This document shows, one piece after another, positions 27,672-35,431 of a DNA stretch of 42,496 nucleotides (within the stretch, counting starts at the first letter, position 1; every line of letters begins with the position of its first letter). The notes under the pieces are model-generated. The model saw nothing but the letters and a program-made list of their open reading frames with translations. It ran no database searches and was not told the origin of the DNA. Position numbers and translations under genes: made by a program. Source of the stretch: Kordiimonadaceae bacterium (lineage in GTDB: Bacteria; Pseudomonadota; Alphaproteobacteria; Sphingomonadales; Emcibacteraceae); contig JABJKT010000011.1 of NCBI GenBank assembly GCA_018660225.1, forward strand, positions 1-42,496, in the 5' to 3' direction.

Positions 27672-28661
27672 TTAATCTTCGGGCACCTCGAACTTGACAA
27701 TTTTCTGATCGATGCGGCCGAAGATTGTTTTGCCGCTTTCATCAAACATGTCAATTTCTACCCGGTCACCGAAGCTCATGAAGGGGGTTGAGGGTTTGCC
27801 GTCCTTTATGGTCTCCAAGCATCTTACTTCGGCGATGCAGCATGAGCCATCCTCTGATCCTTCGTTTGATACGGTTCCGGAGCCGATAACGGTGCCAGCC
27901 TCCAGCGCCCTTGATTTTGCGGCGTGCTCCACTAGTTGGCAGAAATCAAAAGTCATATCAACGCCGGCATTAGGCGCGCCGAATGTCTCGCCGTTATAAA
28001 TTGCATGAAGCGGAAGATGAAGTTTCCTGCCATCCCACGCATCACCCAATTCATCAGGCGTAACAAAAACGGGCGCAAAGGCGGTTTGCGGTTTTGATTG
28101 GTAAAAACCGAACTGTTTAGCAAGCTCGGCCGGGATCAGGTTACGCAAAGAGACATCATTTAAAATAGAAAGCAGTTTAATATGCTTGCCTGCACCAGCA
28201 GCCGTTGTTCCGGGCGGCACATCATCGGTAATCACAGCAACTTCAGCTTCAAAATCAATGCCCCACTCTTCCGAGCCAGCAAGGACATCATCATGAGGGC
28301 CGATAAAAGCATCGGACGCGCCCATATAAACCAGCGGATCGGTCCAGAAACTTGGCGGCAGTTCAGCACCGCGTGCTTTACGGACAAGCTCAACATGGGT
28401 CACATAAGCACTGCCATCAACCCAGTGATAAGAGCGCGGAAGTGGTGCGTCGCACTGATAAGGATCAAACGCTTCACCGGAAATAGCACCGCTTTCAAGG
28501 TCATTATAAAGCGAGATCAGTTTAGGCTCACACTCAGCCCAGTTATCAAGCGCTGCTTGCATAGTTGGTGCGACGGCCTGCGCCGATACATATTTGGAAA
28601 GATCTTTCGCGACAACAACAAGTTTGCCGTCCCTGCCGTGCTTTAAAGATGCCAGTTTCAT
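27672..28661 (-). CDS. fumarylacetoacetate hydrolase (FAH) family protein
   Basis: This 329-residue FAH-fold hydrolase has metal-binding acids visible as Glu138 and Glu140 in GIDFEAEVAVITDDV and Asp169 in SILNDVSLRN. The N-terminus (MKLASLKHGRDGKLVVVAKD) and LPRSYHWVDGSAYVTHVEL resemble the bacterial fumarylacetoacetase of the homogentisate (tyrosine/phenylalanine) pathway, which splits fumarylacetoacetate to fumarate and acetoacetate. HppD and HmgA are not in the window, so this assignment rests on similarity to that subgroup. It is divergent from a MarR regulator. Confidence 0.82.
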   Translation of the reverse strand: MKLASLKHGRDGKLVVVAKDLSKYVSAQAVAPTMQAALDNWAECEPKLISLYNDLESGAISGEAFDPYQCDAPLPRSYHWVDGSAYVTHVELVRKARGAELPPSFWTDPLVYMGASDAFIGPHDDVLAGSEEWGIDFEAEVAVITDDVPPGTTAAGAGKHIKLLSILNDVSLRNLIPAELAKQFGFYQSKPQTAFAPVFVTPDELGDAWDGRKLHLPLHAIYNGETFGAPNAGVDMTFDFCQLVEHAAKSRALEAGTVIGSGTVSNEGSEDGSCCIAEVRCLETIKDGKPSTPFMSFGDRVEIDMFDESGKTIFGRIDQKIVKFEVPED

Positions 28662-28692
28662 TTTATTGCTCTTTCTCTTAATTTATATTCTC

Positions 28693-28721
28693 TTGACGAA
28701 ATATGGTTATAACTCTATAAT
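28693..28721 (+). promoter_or_regulatory. sigma-70 promoter of marR-type gene
   Basis: TTGACG (28693-28698) and TATAAT (28716-28721) are separated by exactly 17 bases, close to the ideal promoter. The 8-bp palindrome GTTATAAC (28706-28713) lies in the spacer. It reads toward the MarR gene at 28769. Confidence 0.75.
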
Positions 28722-28738
28722 AGTTTCATTCGTAACTA
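28721..28738. promoter_or_regulatory. putative MarR operator
   Basis: TAGTT (28721-28725) and AACTA (28734-28738) form an inverted repeat with an 8-base spacer. It overlaps the end of the -10 box and covers the expected transcription start of the marR-type gene. This position suits autorepression and possibly control of the divergent FAH gene. Confidence 0.5.
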
Positions 28739-28768
28739 ATTGCAAGACTAAACGGGAAGAAAAAATAA

Positions 28769-29212
28769 ATGTCAAAATCAGACCTGCTGCTTGAAGAATT
28801 TCTTCCCTACCGACTGTCCTATCTTTCTAATATCATGGGACAAGGGCTTGCCCAACTTTATACCAACAAATTTGGCATTGCCCATACGGAGTGGCGGGTT
28901 ATGGCAGTACTTGGTATTTCATCAGGCCTGTCGGCGGCCTTAGTGGCTGACAAAACGGCAATGGATAAAGTTGCAGTGAGCAGAGCCATTAATAATATGA
29001 TTGATAGCGGTCTTATCAGCCGCAGCTTTGCCGATGATGACAAGCGCCGCTCCGAGCTGAGCCTGTCGGCACTGGGGAAGCAAACTTACGAAAAAATAGT
29101 GCCGCTAGTACAGGCTTATGAAAAAGATGTGCTAGGTGCCCTTAGTGATAAGGAACAAAAAGAACTTGATGCTCTTCTCTCTAAGCTAACGGATTATGCC
29201 AAAGAACTATAA
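28769..29212 (+). CDS. MarR family transcriptional regulator
   Basis: This 147-residue protein has the MarR winged helix-turn-helix: FGIAHTEWRVMAVLGISSG, then the recognition helix in DKVAVSRAINNMIDSGLISR, and the wing with the DDKRRSELSLSALG motif. It probably acts as a dimer. Being divergent from the FAH gene with a palindrome over its own promoter, it most likely represses itself and the FAH gene until an aromatic catabolite binds. GGGAAG lies upstream of the ATG. It converges on hemN with 3 bases between the stops. Confidence 0.88.
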   Translation: MSKSDLLLEEFLPYRLSYLSNIMGQGLAQLYTNKFGIAHTEWRVMAVLGISSGLSAALVADKTAMDKVAVSRAINNMIDSGLISRSFADDDKRRSELSLSALGKQTYEKIVPLVQAYEKDVLGALSDKEQKELDALLSKLTDYAKEL

Positions 29213-29215
29213 ATT

Positions 29216-30595
29216 CTAGCCTTCACTTTCATGAATGCAGCGATCTATAATGTCCGAACTTTGATCAAAATACTGATCAAAAATTGTCGCGATAGCGCGA
29301 AGGAAAGGTCTTGCCTCGTCGGTAATGCTGTATAGATTTTCATCTCTAACCATATAACCTGCGTCAATTAGCTTATTAAGATCACTCAGCTCGCGCTCAA
29401 AATCATAACTAATTGCGTGAACGGCGGCGATCTTTATAGGGTCAACGGCAAAATAACACATAAGCGTCGAAATAACGTCGCGAAACATTTTATCTTGCGC
29501 CGTTACCGCAAGCCCGCGAACAACCGGTGAATTTCCGGCAGTTACTTTTTCCAGATATGTTTTTATCGATGGGACATTCTGCGCATAGCCTTGCGGCATA
29601 CTGCTGATTGCCGATGGGCCAAAGCCGATCAGCGTATCCGAGCCGTCCTTGGTGTAGCCTTGAAAATTACGTCTGAGTTTTCCCTGATCAAAAGTGGTAA
29701 AAAGCGGATCATCCTCTAGCGCAAAATGATCAAGCCCAATGGATTTATAGCCATTTTTCTGCAAGATATCGCTGGCTAGCTCAAACTGGGCTTGTCTCTC
29801 TTGTTGGCTCGGCAGGCTATGTTTTGCAATAAGCTGCTGATGCTTTTTCATATGGGGCACATGGGCATAACCAAATAATGCAATGCGGCTCGGTTTAAAC
29901 TCTAACGTTTTTTTGATGGTGTCTTCTATTGTTTCCAATGTTTGAAAAGGAAGGCCATAAATGAGATCGAAATTGATCTTATCAATACCAGAATCCTTGA
30001 AATTTTGCATATTTTCTTCGATAAGCTTAAGCGGCTGAACCCGGTTGATGGCTTCCTGGGTTTTAAGATTAAAATCCTGAATACCAAGACTGACCCGGTT
30101 AACCCCGGCCGCTGCATAAGCGAATATTTTATCCCTGTCGACGGTACGCGGATCAATTTCAACGGCAAATTCGGAACATTCATCAATATCGAAACAGGCG
30201 CGGACCACGTCGATCAGACTTTTAAAATCATCCGCTTCCAGTATTGACGGTGATCCACCGCCAAAATGAATATGGCAAACTTTTAATGTCCCGGCTTTTT
30301 TAGCTAGCGCACGAACTTCCAGCTTTAATACATCAAGAAAGCTGGTCACAGGCCCGTATTTATTACTGACCGCCATAAAACATCCGCAGAACCAGCATAG
30401 CTTTTCGCAATAAGGGATATGGAAATAAAGACTGACCGGTTCGTCTTTTGGAAGATCGTTCAGCCACTCATCATGGCGCGCTCCATCAAGCACATCAAAT
30501 TCAAGTGCGGTAGGATAGCTGGTATACCGCGGCAGGCGCTTTGGCCTTGCCACTTCGTTGGTTTTAAGTGCTGTGTTGTTGTTGGTCATGAGCAT
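29216..30595 (-). CDS. hemN: oxygen-independent coproporphyrinogen III oxidase (radical SAM)
   Basis: This 459-residue radical SAM enzyme converts coproporphyrinogen III to protoporphyrinogen IX without oxygen in heme synthesis. The CxxxCxxC cluster motif is Cys63, Cys67, Cys70 in HIPYCEKLCWFCGCF. The N-terminal RYTSYPTALEF is typical of true HemN rather than the HemW-like group. GGGSPSIL, NRVSLGIQDF and DLIYGLPFQT are further family blocks. Starts at 30595 and 30589 are both possible and neither has a strong ribosome-binding site. A degenerate FNR-like box, TTGAT-CTAT-GTCAG, lies at 30624-30637. Confidence 0.92.
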   Translation of the reverse strand: MLMTNNNTALKTNEVARPKRLPRYTSYPTALEFDVLDGARHDEWLNDLPKDEPVSLYFHIPYCEKLCWFCGCFMAVSNKYGPVTSFLDVLKLEVRALAKKAGTLKVCHIHFGGGSPSILEADDFKSLIDVVRACFDIDECSEFAVEIDPRTVDRDKIFAYAAAGVNRVSLGIQDFNLKTQEAINRVQPLKLIEENMQNFKDSGIDKINFDLIYGLPFQTLETIEDTIKKTLEFKPSRIALFGYAHVPHMKKHQQLIAKHSLPSQQERQAQFELASDILQKNGYKSIGLDHFALEDDPLFTTFDQGKLRRNFQGYTKDGSDTLIGFGPSAISSMPQGYAQNVPSIKTYLEKVTAGNSPVVRGLAVTAQDKMFRDVISTLMCYFAVDPIKIAAVHAISYDFERELSDLNKLIDAGYMVRDENLYSITDEARPFLRAIATIFDQYFDQSSDIIDRCIHESEG

Positions 30596-30642
30596 CTTAT
30601 AATGATTATAAAAAGAAATATAATTGATCTATGTCAGATATA

Positions 30643-30885
30643 TTATTTAAAGGCTTTAAAAGTCATTATTGTGAAAGTGTCCTTAATACCGGGGATGGTC
30701 TGGATCTTTTCATTTACAAATCGGCCTATATCAACATCATCAGAAACATGGAACTTGCTCATTAAATCAAAAGCGCCGGAAACTGAATAAACATCTTCGG
30801 CTTCTTCTACGTTATCAACAAGCGCCTCAGCCACGCTATAAACCTCGCCAAGTTCACATTTAATTTGTACGAAAATATTCTGCAT
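30643..30885 (-). CDS. stand-alone AsnC/Lrp ligand-binding (RAM) domain protein
   Basis: This 80-residue protein contains just the alpha/beta RAM domain of Lrp/AsnC regulators (VQIKCELGEVYSVAEALVDN, then VYSVSGAFDLMSKFHV with the Gly/Asp ligand-site turn). It has no DNA-binding domain. Such small proteins are common in alphaproteobacteria and probably bind amino acids as oligomers; their role is unclear. It has its own promoter at 30918-30946 and may read through to hemN 47 bases downstream. Confidence 0.85.
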   Translation of the reverse strand: MQNIFVQIKCELGEVYSVAEALVDNVEEAEDVYSVSGAFDLMSKFHVSDDVDIGRFVNEKIQTIPGIKDTFTIMTFKAFK

Positions 30886-30917
30886 CTGTTTTTTCCGATA
30901 TGTTTCAAGTTGACCAC

Positions 30918-30946
30918 ATCATAGAAAACTACAATCCGTAATTCAA
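30918..30946 (-). promoter_or_regulatory. sigma-70-type promoter of AsnC-domain gene
   Basis: On the minus strand TTGAAT (30946-30941) and TATGAT (30923-30918) are 17 bases apart. The predicted start lies about 25 bases before the ATG at 30885. Confidence 0.5.
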
Positions 30947-30986
30947 TCATTGTTTCGATAATATAAATTGATCATCTCCTTAATTA

Positions 30987-32393
30987 TCAAAGAAGATCCG
31001 TGAGTTCGTTAATTTTGTTCAGCTTAGGGATGTTTTTGGCAGTTTCTAGTATTTTACCTAAACGATCTTCAAGAAAGTGACCTTCTGTCAGGGCGATGAA
31101 TTTTTGGTTTAGCTCCTCGTCTGTCATGGGCCGCTGGGAAGAACCGACGGGATAGTCTATTCTTTTTTCACTTAAACTGTTTTCAGTTAGGATTTCGATT
31201 TGAGCCGGGAACCCGCCAGTATCAACATGAAACTGGGTCAAATCGGGATCAGCGATAATTTCTATTTTTTCCATCAGCGCTAATACTTGCTTATCAAAAA
31301 TAGCCGGTTCTTCGAAGTCTTCCGGCGATGTTTGATCCGTCCTTATGATCGCGGAAGATACAGCATAAGCAAGGCTGAAACGAGCGGCCATGTGATTGGT
31401 TATATTCCGTCCAGATAAGGTAACGGCACTGTCCGCTTTAACGCGAACGACCACTTTTTTTATGTCATTCGGTGAAATATCGTGCTCCTTAACCAGATCA
31501 ATCGATGCTTCCATTGCGCTGTGAACACCGTAGCAGGAGGCATATTTTTTAAGAGCGATATGATCTATATTTGGTGCACCACCACTTGGAACGCTGAGCG
31601 GTTCTGCATCGCCGTGGCTATGGCTGGCAACAATACCCATTTCACCGGTAATAACCCGCGGGGTGGCGGTTAAGCCGTGTTTGGCAAGGTCCGCCGCATT
31701 CACCGCGAGCTGTGCGGCAAAGCCGTTGACCCAGTCCTTATCCATGCCGAACGCACCATTGGCTGATGATAAAGATGGCATCAACCCATTAGGGGAGCAT
31801 GCCCCGGCAATACCCATAGCATTTTGCAGCTTAGGTAAATCAAGATCAAGCAGCCGGGCGCAGGCCACAGCGGCACCGATCGGGGCGGCGATACTGGTTG
31901 TGCGAAACCCCTTGCCTTCACTGCGGTGCCTCCTGCCAACGGCCCTGAGCACGGCGATTGAAACTTCAAGCCCGGCGGCAATGGCCGTTATCAGATCAGC
32001 GCCGCTTTTTGCTTGGCGTTCTGCCATAGCAACGGCAGCGGGAACAATTGTCACCGCCAGATGACCGTTATTACGGGGATCGACCACAACATCCTGAAAA
32101 TCGAGTATTTCCGCCCAGGTGCCATTGGCCAGCGCAGCCTGATCAGCGGGAACCATGCCGCGCCCTGACCATAATTTGCATCCGTCATCTGATGAATGGT
32201 TTTCAAGGATCATATCTTCGTTAATAAGGCCGGATTTGTGCTGCTTTAAATAGGCACCAATGGAAATGCCGATACAATCGAAAATAATATGCGAAATATG
32301 CTCTATTGTATCAGCGCTTAGATCATCAAATGAGAGATCATGGGCATATCGGGCCAGTGCATCTTCGGGGTGATTATTTTGATCCATGGTCAT
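30987..32393 (-). CDS. MmgE/PrpD family protein
   Basis: This 468-residue protein belongs to the MmgE/PrpD superfamily, which includes 2-methylcitrate dehydratase, cis-aconitate decarboxylase and iminodisuccinate epimerase. N-terminal helical domain features include HIIFDCIGISIGAYLK and QAALANGTWAEILDFQDV. GAAVACARLLDL and KKYASCYGVHSAMEASIDL belong to the second half. The reaction is not readable. It is the last gene of an operon with a polar amino-acid ABC transporter, 4 bases after the ATPase stop, so its substrate is probably what the transporter imports. ATGs at 32393 and 32387 are both possible starts. Confidence 0.85.
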   Translation of the reverse strand: MTMDQNNHPEDALARYAHDLSFDDLSADTIEHISHIIFDCIGISIGAYLKQHKSGLINEDMILENHSSDDGCKLWSGRGMVPADQAALANGTWAEILDFQDVVVDPRNNGHLAVTIVPAAVAMAERQAKSGADLITAIAAGLEVSIAVLRAVGRRHRSEGKGFRTTSIAAPIGAAVACARLLDLDLPKLQNAMGIAGACSPNGLMPSLSSANGAFGMDKDWVNGFAAQLAVNAADLAKHGLTATPRVITGEMGIVASHSHGDAEPLSVPSGGAPNIDHIALKKYASCYGVHSAMEASIDLVKEHDISPNDIKKVVVRVKADSAVTLSGRNITNHMAARFSLAYAVSSAIIRTDQTSPEDFEEPAIFDKQVLALMEKIEIIADPDLTQFHVDTGGFPAQIEILTENSLSEKRIDYPVGSSQRPMTDEELNQKFIALTEGHFLEDRLGKILETAKNIPKLNKINELTDLL

Positions 32394-32397
32394 AACT

Positions 32398-33150
32398 CTA
32401 TCCGCTCATCCGTTTAAGAAAAGAACGAAGCCGTTCAGATTTAGGGCTTTCAAAAAATTCTTTTGCTACTCCCTGCTCGACGATTACGCCCTGATCAATA
32501 AAAATTACCCGGTCAGCGGTATCCCTTGCGAAATTAAGCTCATGGGTCGCGATGATCATTGTGTGGCCTTTAGCAGCAAGCGCACGCATGACATCAATAA
32601 CCTCACCGACCCGTTCCGGATCAAGCGCAGATGTTGGCTCATCAAACAGCATCACTTCCGGTTCCATAGCGAGCATTCTTGCAATCGCGACACGCTGTTG
32701 CTGACCGCCTGATAAGGTCGACGGATATTCATCCTGCCAATCTGCAAGCCCAACTTCTGTCAGTCTGTCGAGCGCGATTTTACCGGCTTCTTTTTTAGGG
32801 ATTTTCTTAACAACCATCAACGCATCTGCAACATTGCCGAGGGCCGTTCTATGTGGCCATAGGTTAAATTGCTGAAACACATAGCCGATGCGGCTTCTTT
32901 GTTTTGCCAAGGTCGCTTGATTTACTTTTTTTGAAGCACCAATAGCATCGCCGTGAATATATATTTCACCGCTCTCCTGAACCGTTAGCTGGTTTATACA
33001 GCGAAGCAACGTTGATTTACCTGATCCTGACGCGCCGAGGATACAAATGACCTCACCGGCGGCAACACTCATATCAATCCCTTTTAGGACCTCAAGTTCA
33101 CCGAACGATTTATGCAGATCAGTGATTTTTACGGCGGCGTTAGAAGACAT
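32398..33150 (-). CDS. polar amino-acid ABC transporter, ATP-binding protein
   Basis: This 250-residue ATPase of the GlnQ/HisP type shows Walker A GASGSGKSTLLRC, Q-loop YVFQQFNLWPHRTAL, signature LSGGQQQRVAIARML, Walker B EVMLFDEPTSALDPE and the H-loop TMIIATHELNFARD. The start at 33150 (MSSNAAVKI) is an ATG two bases past the permease stop; the upstream in-frame TTG at 33156 overlaps that stop. It energises uptake by the adjacent permease and binding protein. Confidence 0.93.
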   Translation of the reverse strand: MSSNAAVKITDLHKSFGELEVLKGIDMSVAAGEVICILGASGSGKSTLLRCINQLTVQESGEIYIHGDAIGASKKVNQATLAKQRSRIGYVFQQFNLWPHRTALGNVADALMVVKKIPKKEAGKIALDRLTEVGLADWQDEYPSTLSGGQQQRVAIARMLAMEPEVMLFDEPTSALDPERVGEVIDVMRALAAKGHTMIIATHELNFARDTADRVIFIDQGVIVEQGVAKEFFESPKSERLRSFLKRMSG

Positions 33151-33152
33151 GA

Positions 33153-33896
33153 TCAAATATCCCCTTGCGGTTTAAGACTGAATGCGGAGCGACTTATATT
33201 TTTAAAACTCTGCCAGAAAGATTTATTATCCCGCTTTACCCAGGCCAGCTTCCATTCAAGATACATCATGAAGAGTGACGTGCTGTAAGCCATGATAAGA
33301 TAAATTACCGCCACCACCGTGAAAACCTCTATCGGTCGGAAGAAATTGGCGATGATGATCTGGCCCTGATACATAAGTTCAGACATACCAAGAACTGAGC
33401 AAAGCGACGAAAGCTTTATTGCTGACACAAATACATTACCAATGGCCGGGATCATGCGGTAAGCGGCTTGGGGGACAACCACGCGCCTTGTAATTTGTCC
33501 GGGCTTAAAGCCAAGCGCGGCGGCGGCCTCAATATGGCCCTTATCAACGCCTTGGATGCCGGCGCGGAAAACTTCCGAGAGGTAAGAACCCACATTAAGG
33601 GCCATAGCGATCACCAGCGACGTTATGGCATCAAGCTGAAGCCCGGTAACAATTGGCAGGCAATAATATATCCAGACAATTTGGATCAGGCCCGGCGTTC
33701 CTCTAAAGACTTCAACATAGATAATCAGCGGGACGGCATATGCTCGCCTGACCCGAAGGCGGATAATTGCGACAAATAAGCCTATAATAGTCCCAAGCGC
33801 CATGGTAAGCAGTGATAAAACAATTGTGGTCTGGATTCCTTCAAGCAGTAAAGGAAAATTATTCCAGACAATATCAAAACGGAATTCGAAATTCAT
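33153..33896 (-). CDS. polar amino-acid ABC transporter, permease
   Basis: This permease of about 247 residues belongs to the HisM/GlnP family, with five or so helices. The EAA-type loop is GHIEAAAALGFKPGQITRRVVVPQA. IYVEVFRGTPGLIQIVWIYY is the usual early family block. As only one permease gene is present it probably works as a homodimer. The start at 33896 (MNFEFRFDIVWNNFPLLL) follows the family pattern; an ATG at 33923, overlapping the binding-protein gene, is possible. Confidence 0.9.
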   Translation of the reverse strand: MNFEFRFDIVWNNFPLLLEGIQTTIVLSLLTMALGTIIGLFVAIIRLRVRRAYAVPLIIYVEVFRGTPGLIQIVWIYYCLPIVTGLQLDAITSLVIAMALNVGSYLSEVFRAGIQGVDKGHIEAAAALGFKPGQITRRVVVPQAAYRMIPAIGNVFVSAIKLSSLCSVLGMSELMYQGQIIIANFFRPIEVFTVVAVIYLIMAYSTSLFMMYLEWKLAWVKRDNKSFWQSFKNISRSAFSLKPQGDI

Positions 33897-33903
33897 GTTT
33901 TTA

Positions 33904-34764
33904 TCACTTTGGAAGATCACCAATTAACCGGGTTGGCGCAACGATAGCATCAAGCACGATATCAGGATAAAGCTCCGCCTGTTTGGCCATAAACTGGGTT
34001 TCAATGATGGTATCAACGAAGGTGTTCATATAATGAAGCAGGTTATGCTGGCATTGCTGCATAACAAAGCCTGCACCAACCGAACGCGGCGATTCCGGCA
34101 GCACCACAACTTCGGCCCAATCCGGGTTAGCGCGGGCAATCTGCTGAGTTTCAACCGACCCGGCGCCCATGGCAATAGCACGTCCGCTTGCCACTTCTTG
34201 TTCAGGAAGTGCGGGCGGGGCAAGGGATTTTAAGGTCGCGTTTTGGAAAAAATCAGGATCATTTTCAGTATAGGTGATATGGGCGGCACTGCCGAGGCGG
34301 ACGATGATGGTATTGCCCGGCTTATCAATATCAGCGAGTGAACTAACGCCACTATCCTTTCGGACGAGAAAAGTCTGTGAGCCGATCACAACGGGTTTGG
34401 TGAACCATGCCGACACCGCCCGGTTAGGACGGCGCGCTACGTTTGAGAGCACCACATCATATTTACCGGATTGAAGTCCAGCCATAAAGGTATCCCACTT
34501 TGCTTCGACCCATTCGACTTCCACTTTCATCAGTTCTTCACCGAGCATATTTCCGGCATTAACAAAAGCGCCTTCTAGCTCACCCCTTTCATTGCGGTAT
34601 TGAAACGGCTTTGAATTAATCCAGCCAATGCGAATTTTTCCGCGTTTTAAGATTTCCTCTAACATGTCAGGCGCAGTACTGCAATTTGCGGCAAAGGCAG
34701 AGCCTGAAATAAAAATGCTCAAAACAGCAATTAATACTGTCAATATTCTGGATATATTAGTCAT
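33904..34764 (-). CDS. ABC transporter substrate-binding protein, family 3
   Basis: This 286-residue periplasmic binding protein has a signal peptide cleaved near SAFA|AN (residue 25). Type II binding-protein fold text includes KRGKIRIGWINSKPFQYRNE, MAGLQSGKYDVVLSNVARRP and IDKPGNTIIVRLGSAAHIT. The ligand is unknown. Nearby hut genes suggest histidine or urocanate, but this operon lacks the HutC-type palindrome and ends with an MmgE/PrpD gene, which points to another polar compound. GGAAGAG serves as ribosome-binding site. Confidence 0.88.
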   Translation of the reverse strand: MTNISRILTVLIAVLSIFISGSAFAANCSTAPDMLEEILKRGKIRIGWINSKPFQYRNERGELEGAFVNAGNMLGEELMKVEVEWVEAKWDTFMAGLQSGKYDVVLSNVARRPNRAVSAWFTKPVVIGSQTFLVRKDSGVSSLADIDKPGNTIIVRLGSAAHITYTENDPDFFQNATLKSLAPPALPEQEVASGRAIAMGAGSVETQQIARANPDWAEVVVLPESPRSVGAGFVMQQCQHNLLHYMNTFVDTIIETQFMAKQAELYPDIVLDAIVAPTRLIGDLPK

Positions 34765-34856
34765 TTACTGAAAACTCTTCCGCGTTGAATGATTTTGAAA
34801 TTCAGGCTCCGATATAATAGCGCCAATTGCAAGATATTTATTTAGTCCGTACTCAT

Positions 34857-35213
34857 TCAGATAACATCCGCATCTTTTAAAGATTTAATATCGGCGCTGC
34901 TTTTTCCTAAAATATCACCGTAAATTTCTGTGTTATGAGATCCCATTTCGGGGGAGCCGGCCCAGCTTATTTTTCCGGGCGTTTCTGACAGCTTTGGAGT
35001 GACATTCTGCATATATAAATTATCATATTCAGAATGTTCAACTTTAGTGATTGATTGTCGCGCTTTATACTGGGCGTTATCCATCATATCTTCGGTGGTA
35101 AATATTTTCCCGGCAGGAACGCCGTGCTGTTCCATTAAATTCAACACTTCCTCTGCCGGTAACTCCCTTGTCCAGTCGGCGATGATATCATCAAGTTCCA
35201 GACTATGAGCCGC
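34857..35213 (-). pseudogene. C-terminal remnant of CaiB/BaiF-type (family III) CoA-transferase
   Basis: Codons readable from 35213 to the stop at 34857 encode about 118 residues matching the C-terminal end of family III CoA-transferases: LELDDIIADWTRELPAEEVL, EQHGVPAGKIFTTEDMM, VTPKLSETPGKISWAG and GDILGKSSADIKSL. The roughly 280 residues that should come before are absent: an in-frame stop sits at 35216-35214 and the sequence beyond belongs to another gene on the other strand. The ATG at 35147 is an internal methionine, not a real start. Confidence 0.75.
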
Positions 35214-35215
35214 TC

Positions 35216-35395
35216 AGAATAACTGATATTGGTGCAATAGAAATCCACCATGTGAAATCTGATCTGCCGCCTTCGGGTATTGGTGAACCGGCTGTGCCGC
35301 CGTCTGGTGCGGCTCTTATTAATGCCATAGCCAATGCTACTGGTAAACGAATTACGAAACTTCCCTTAAGCGAAAATGGTATATCATTTACGTGA
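35216..35395 (+). pseudogene. C-terminal remnant of molybdenum hydroxylase large subunit
   Basis: In the frame ending with TGA at 35393-35395 the sequence reads IEIHHVKSDLPPSGIGEPAV, then PPSGAALINAIANATGKRI and TKLPLSENGISFT. This is the C-terminal signature of xanthine-dehydrogenase-family molybdopterin-binding subunits, notably the isoquinoline 1-oxidoreductase beta type, including the GxGEP motif that holds the catalytic glutamate. About 60 codons remain of a protein normally over 700 residues. It begins exactly where the CoA-transferase remnant stops. It has no start codon or ribosome-binding site. Confidence 0.72.
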
Positions 35396-35431
35396 TGACT
35401 TGAAAGCTCGACAGTAATTTGAATGATGTAT

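Noticed and set aside
28182-28646. 154-aa ORF antisense to the FAH gene
   Set aside because: It is a shadow frame; the opposite strand encodes a full conserved enzyme.
31663-32064. 133-aa ORF antisense to the MmgE/PrpD gene
   Set aside because: It is an Ala/Ser-rich shadow frame with no ribosome-binding site.
34857-35147. A 96-aa minus-strand ORF as an independent gene
   Set aside because: Matching CoA-transferase sequence continues upstream of its ATG, so it is the tail of a truncated gene.
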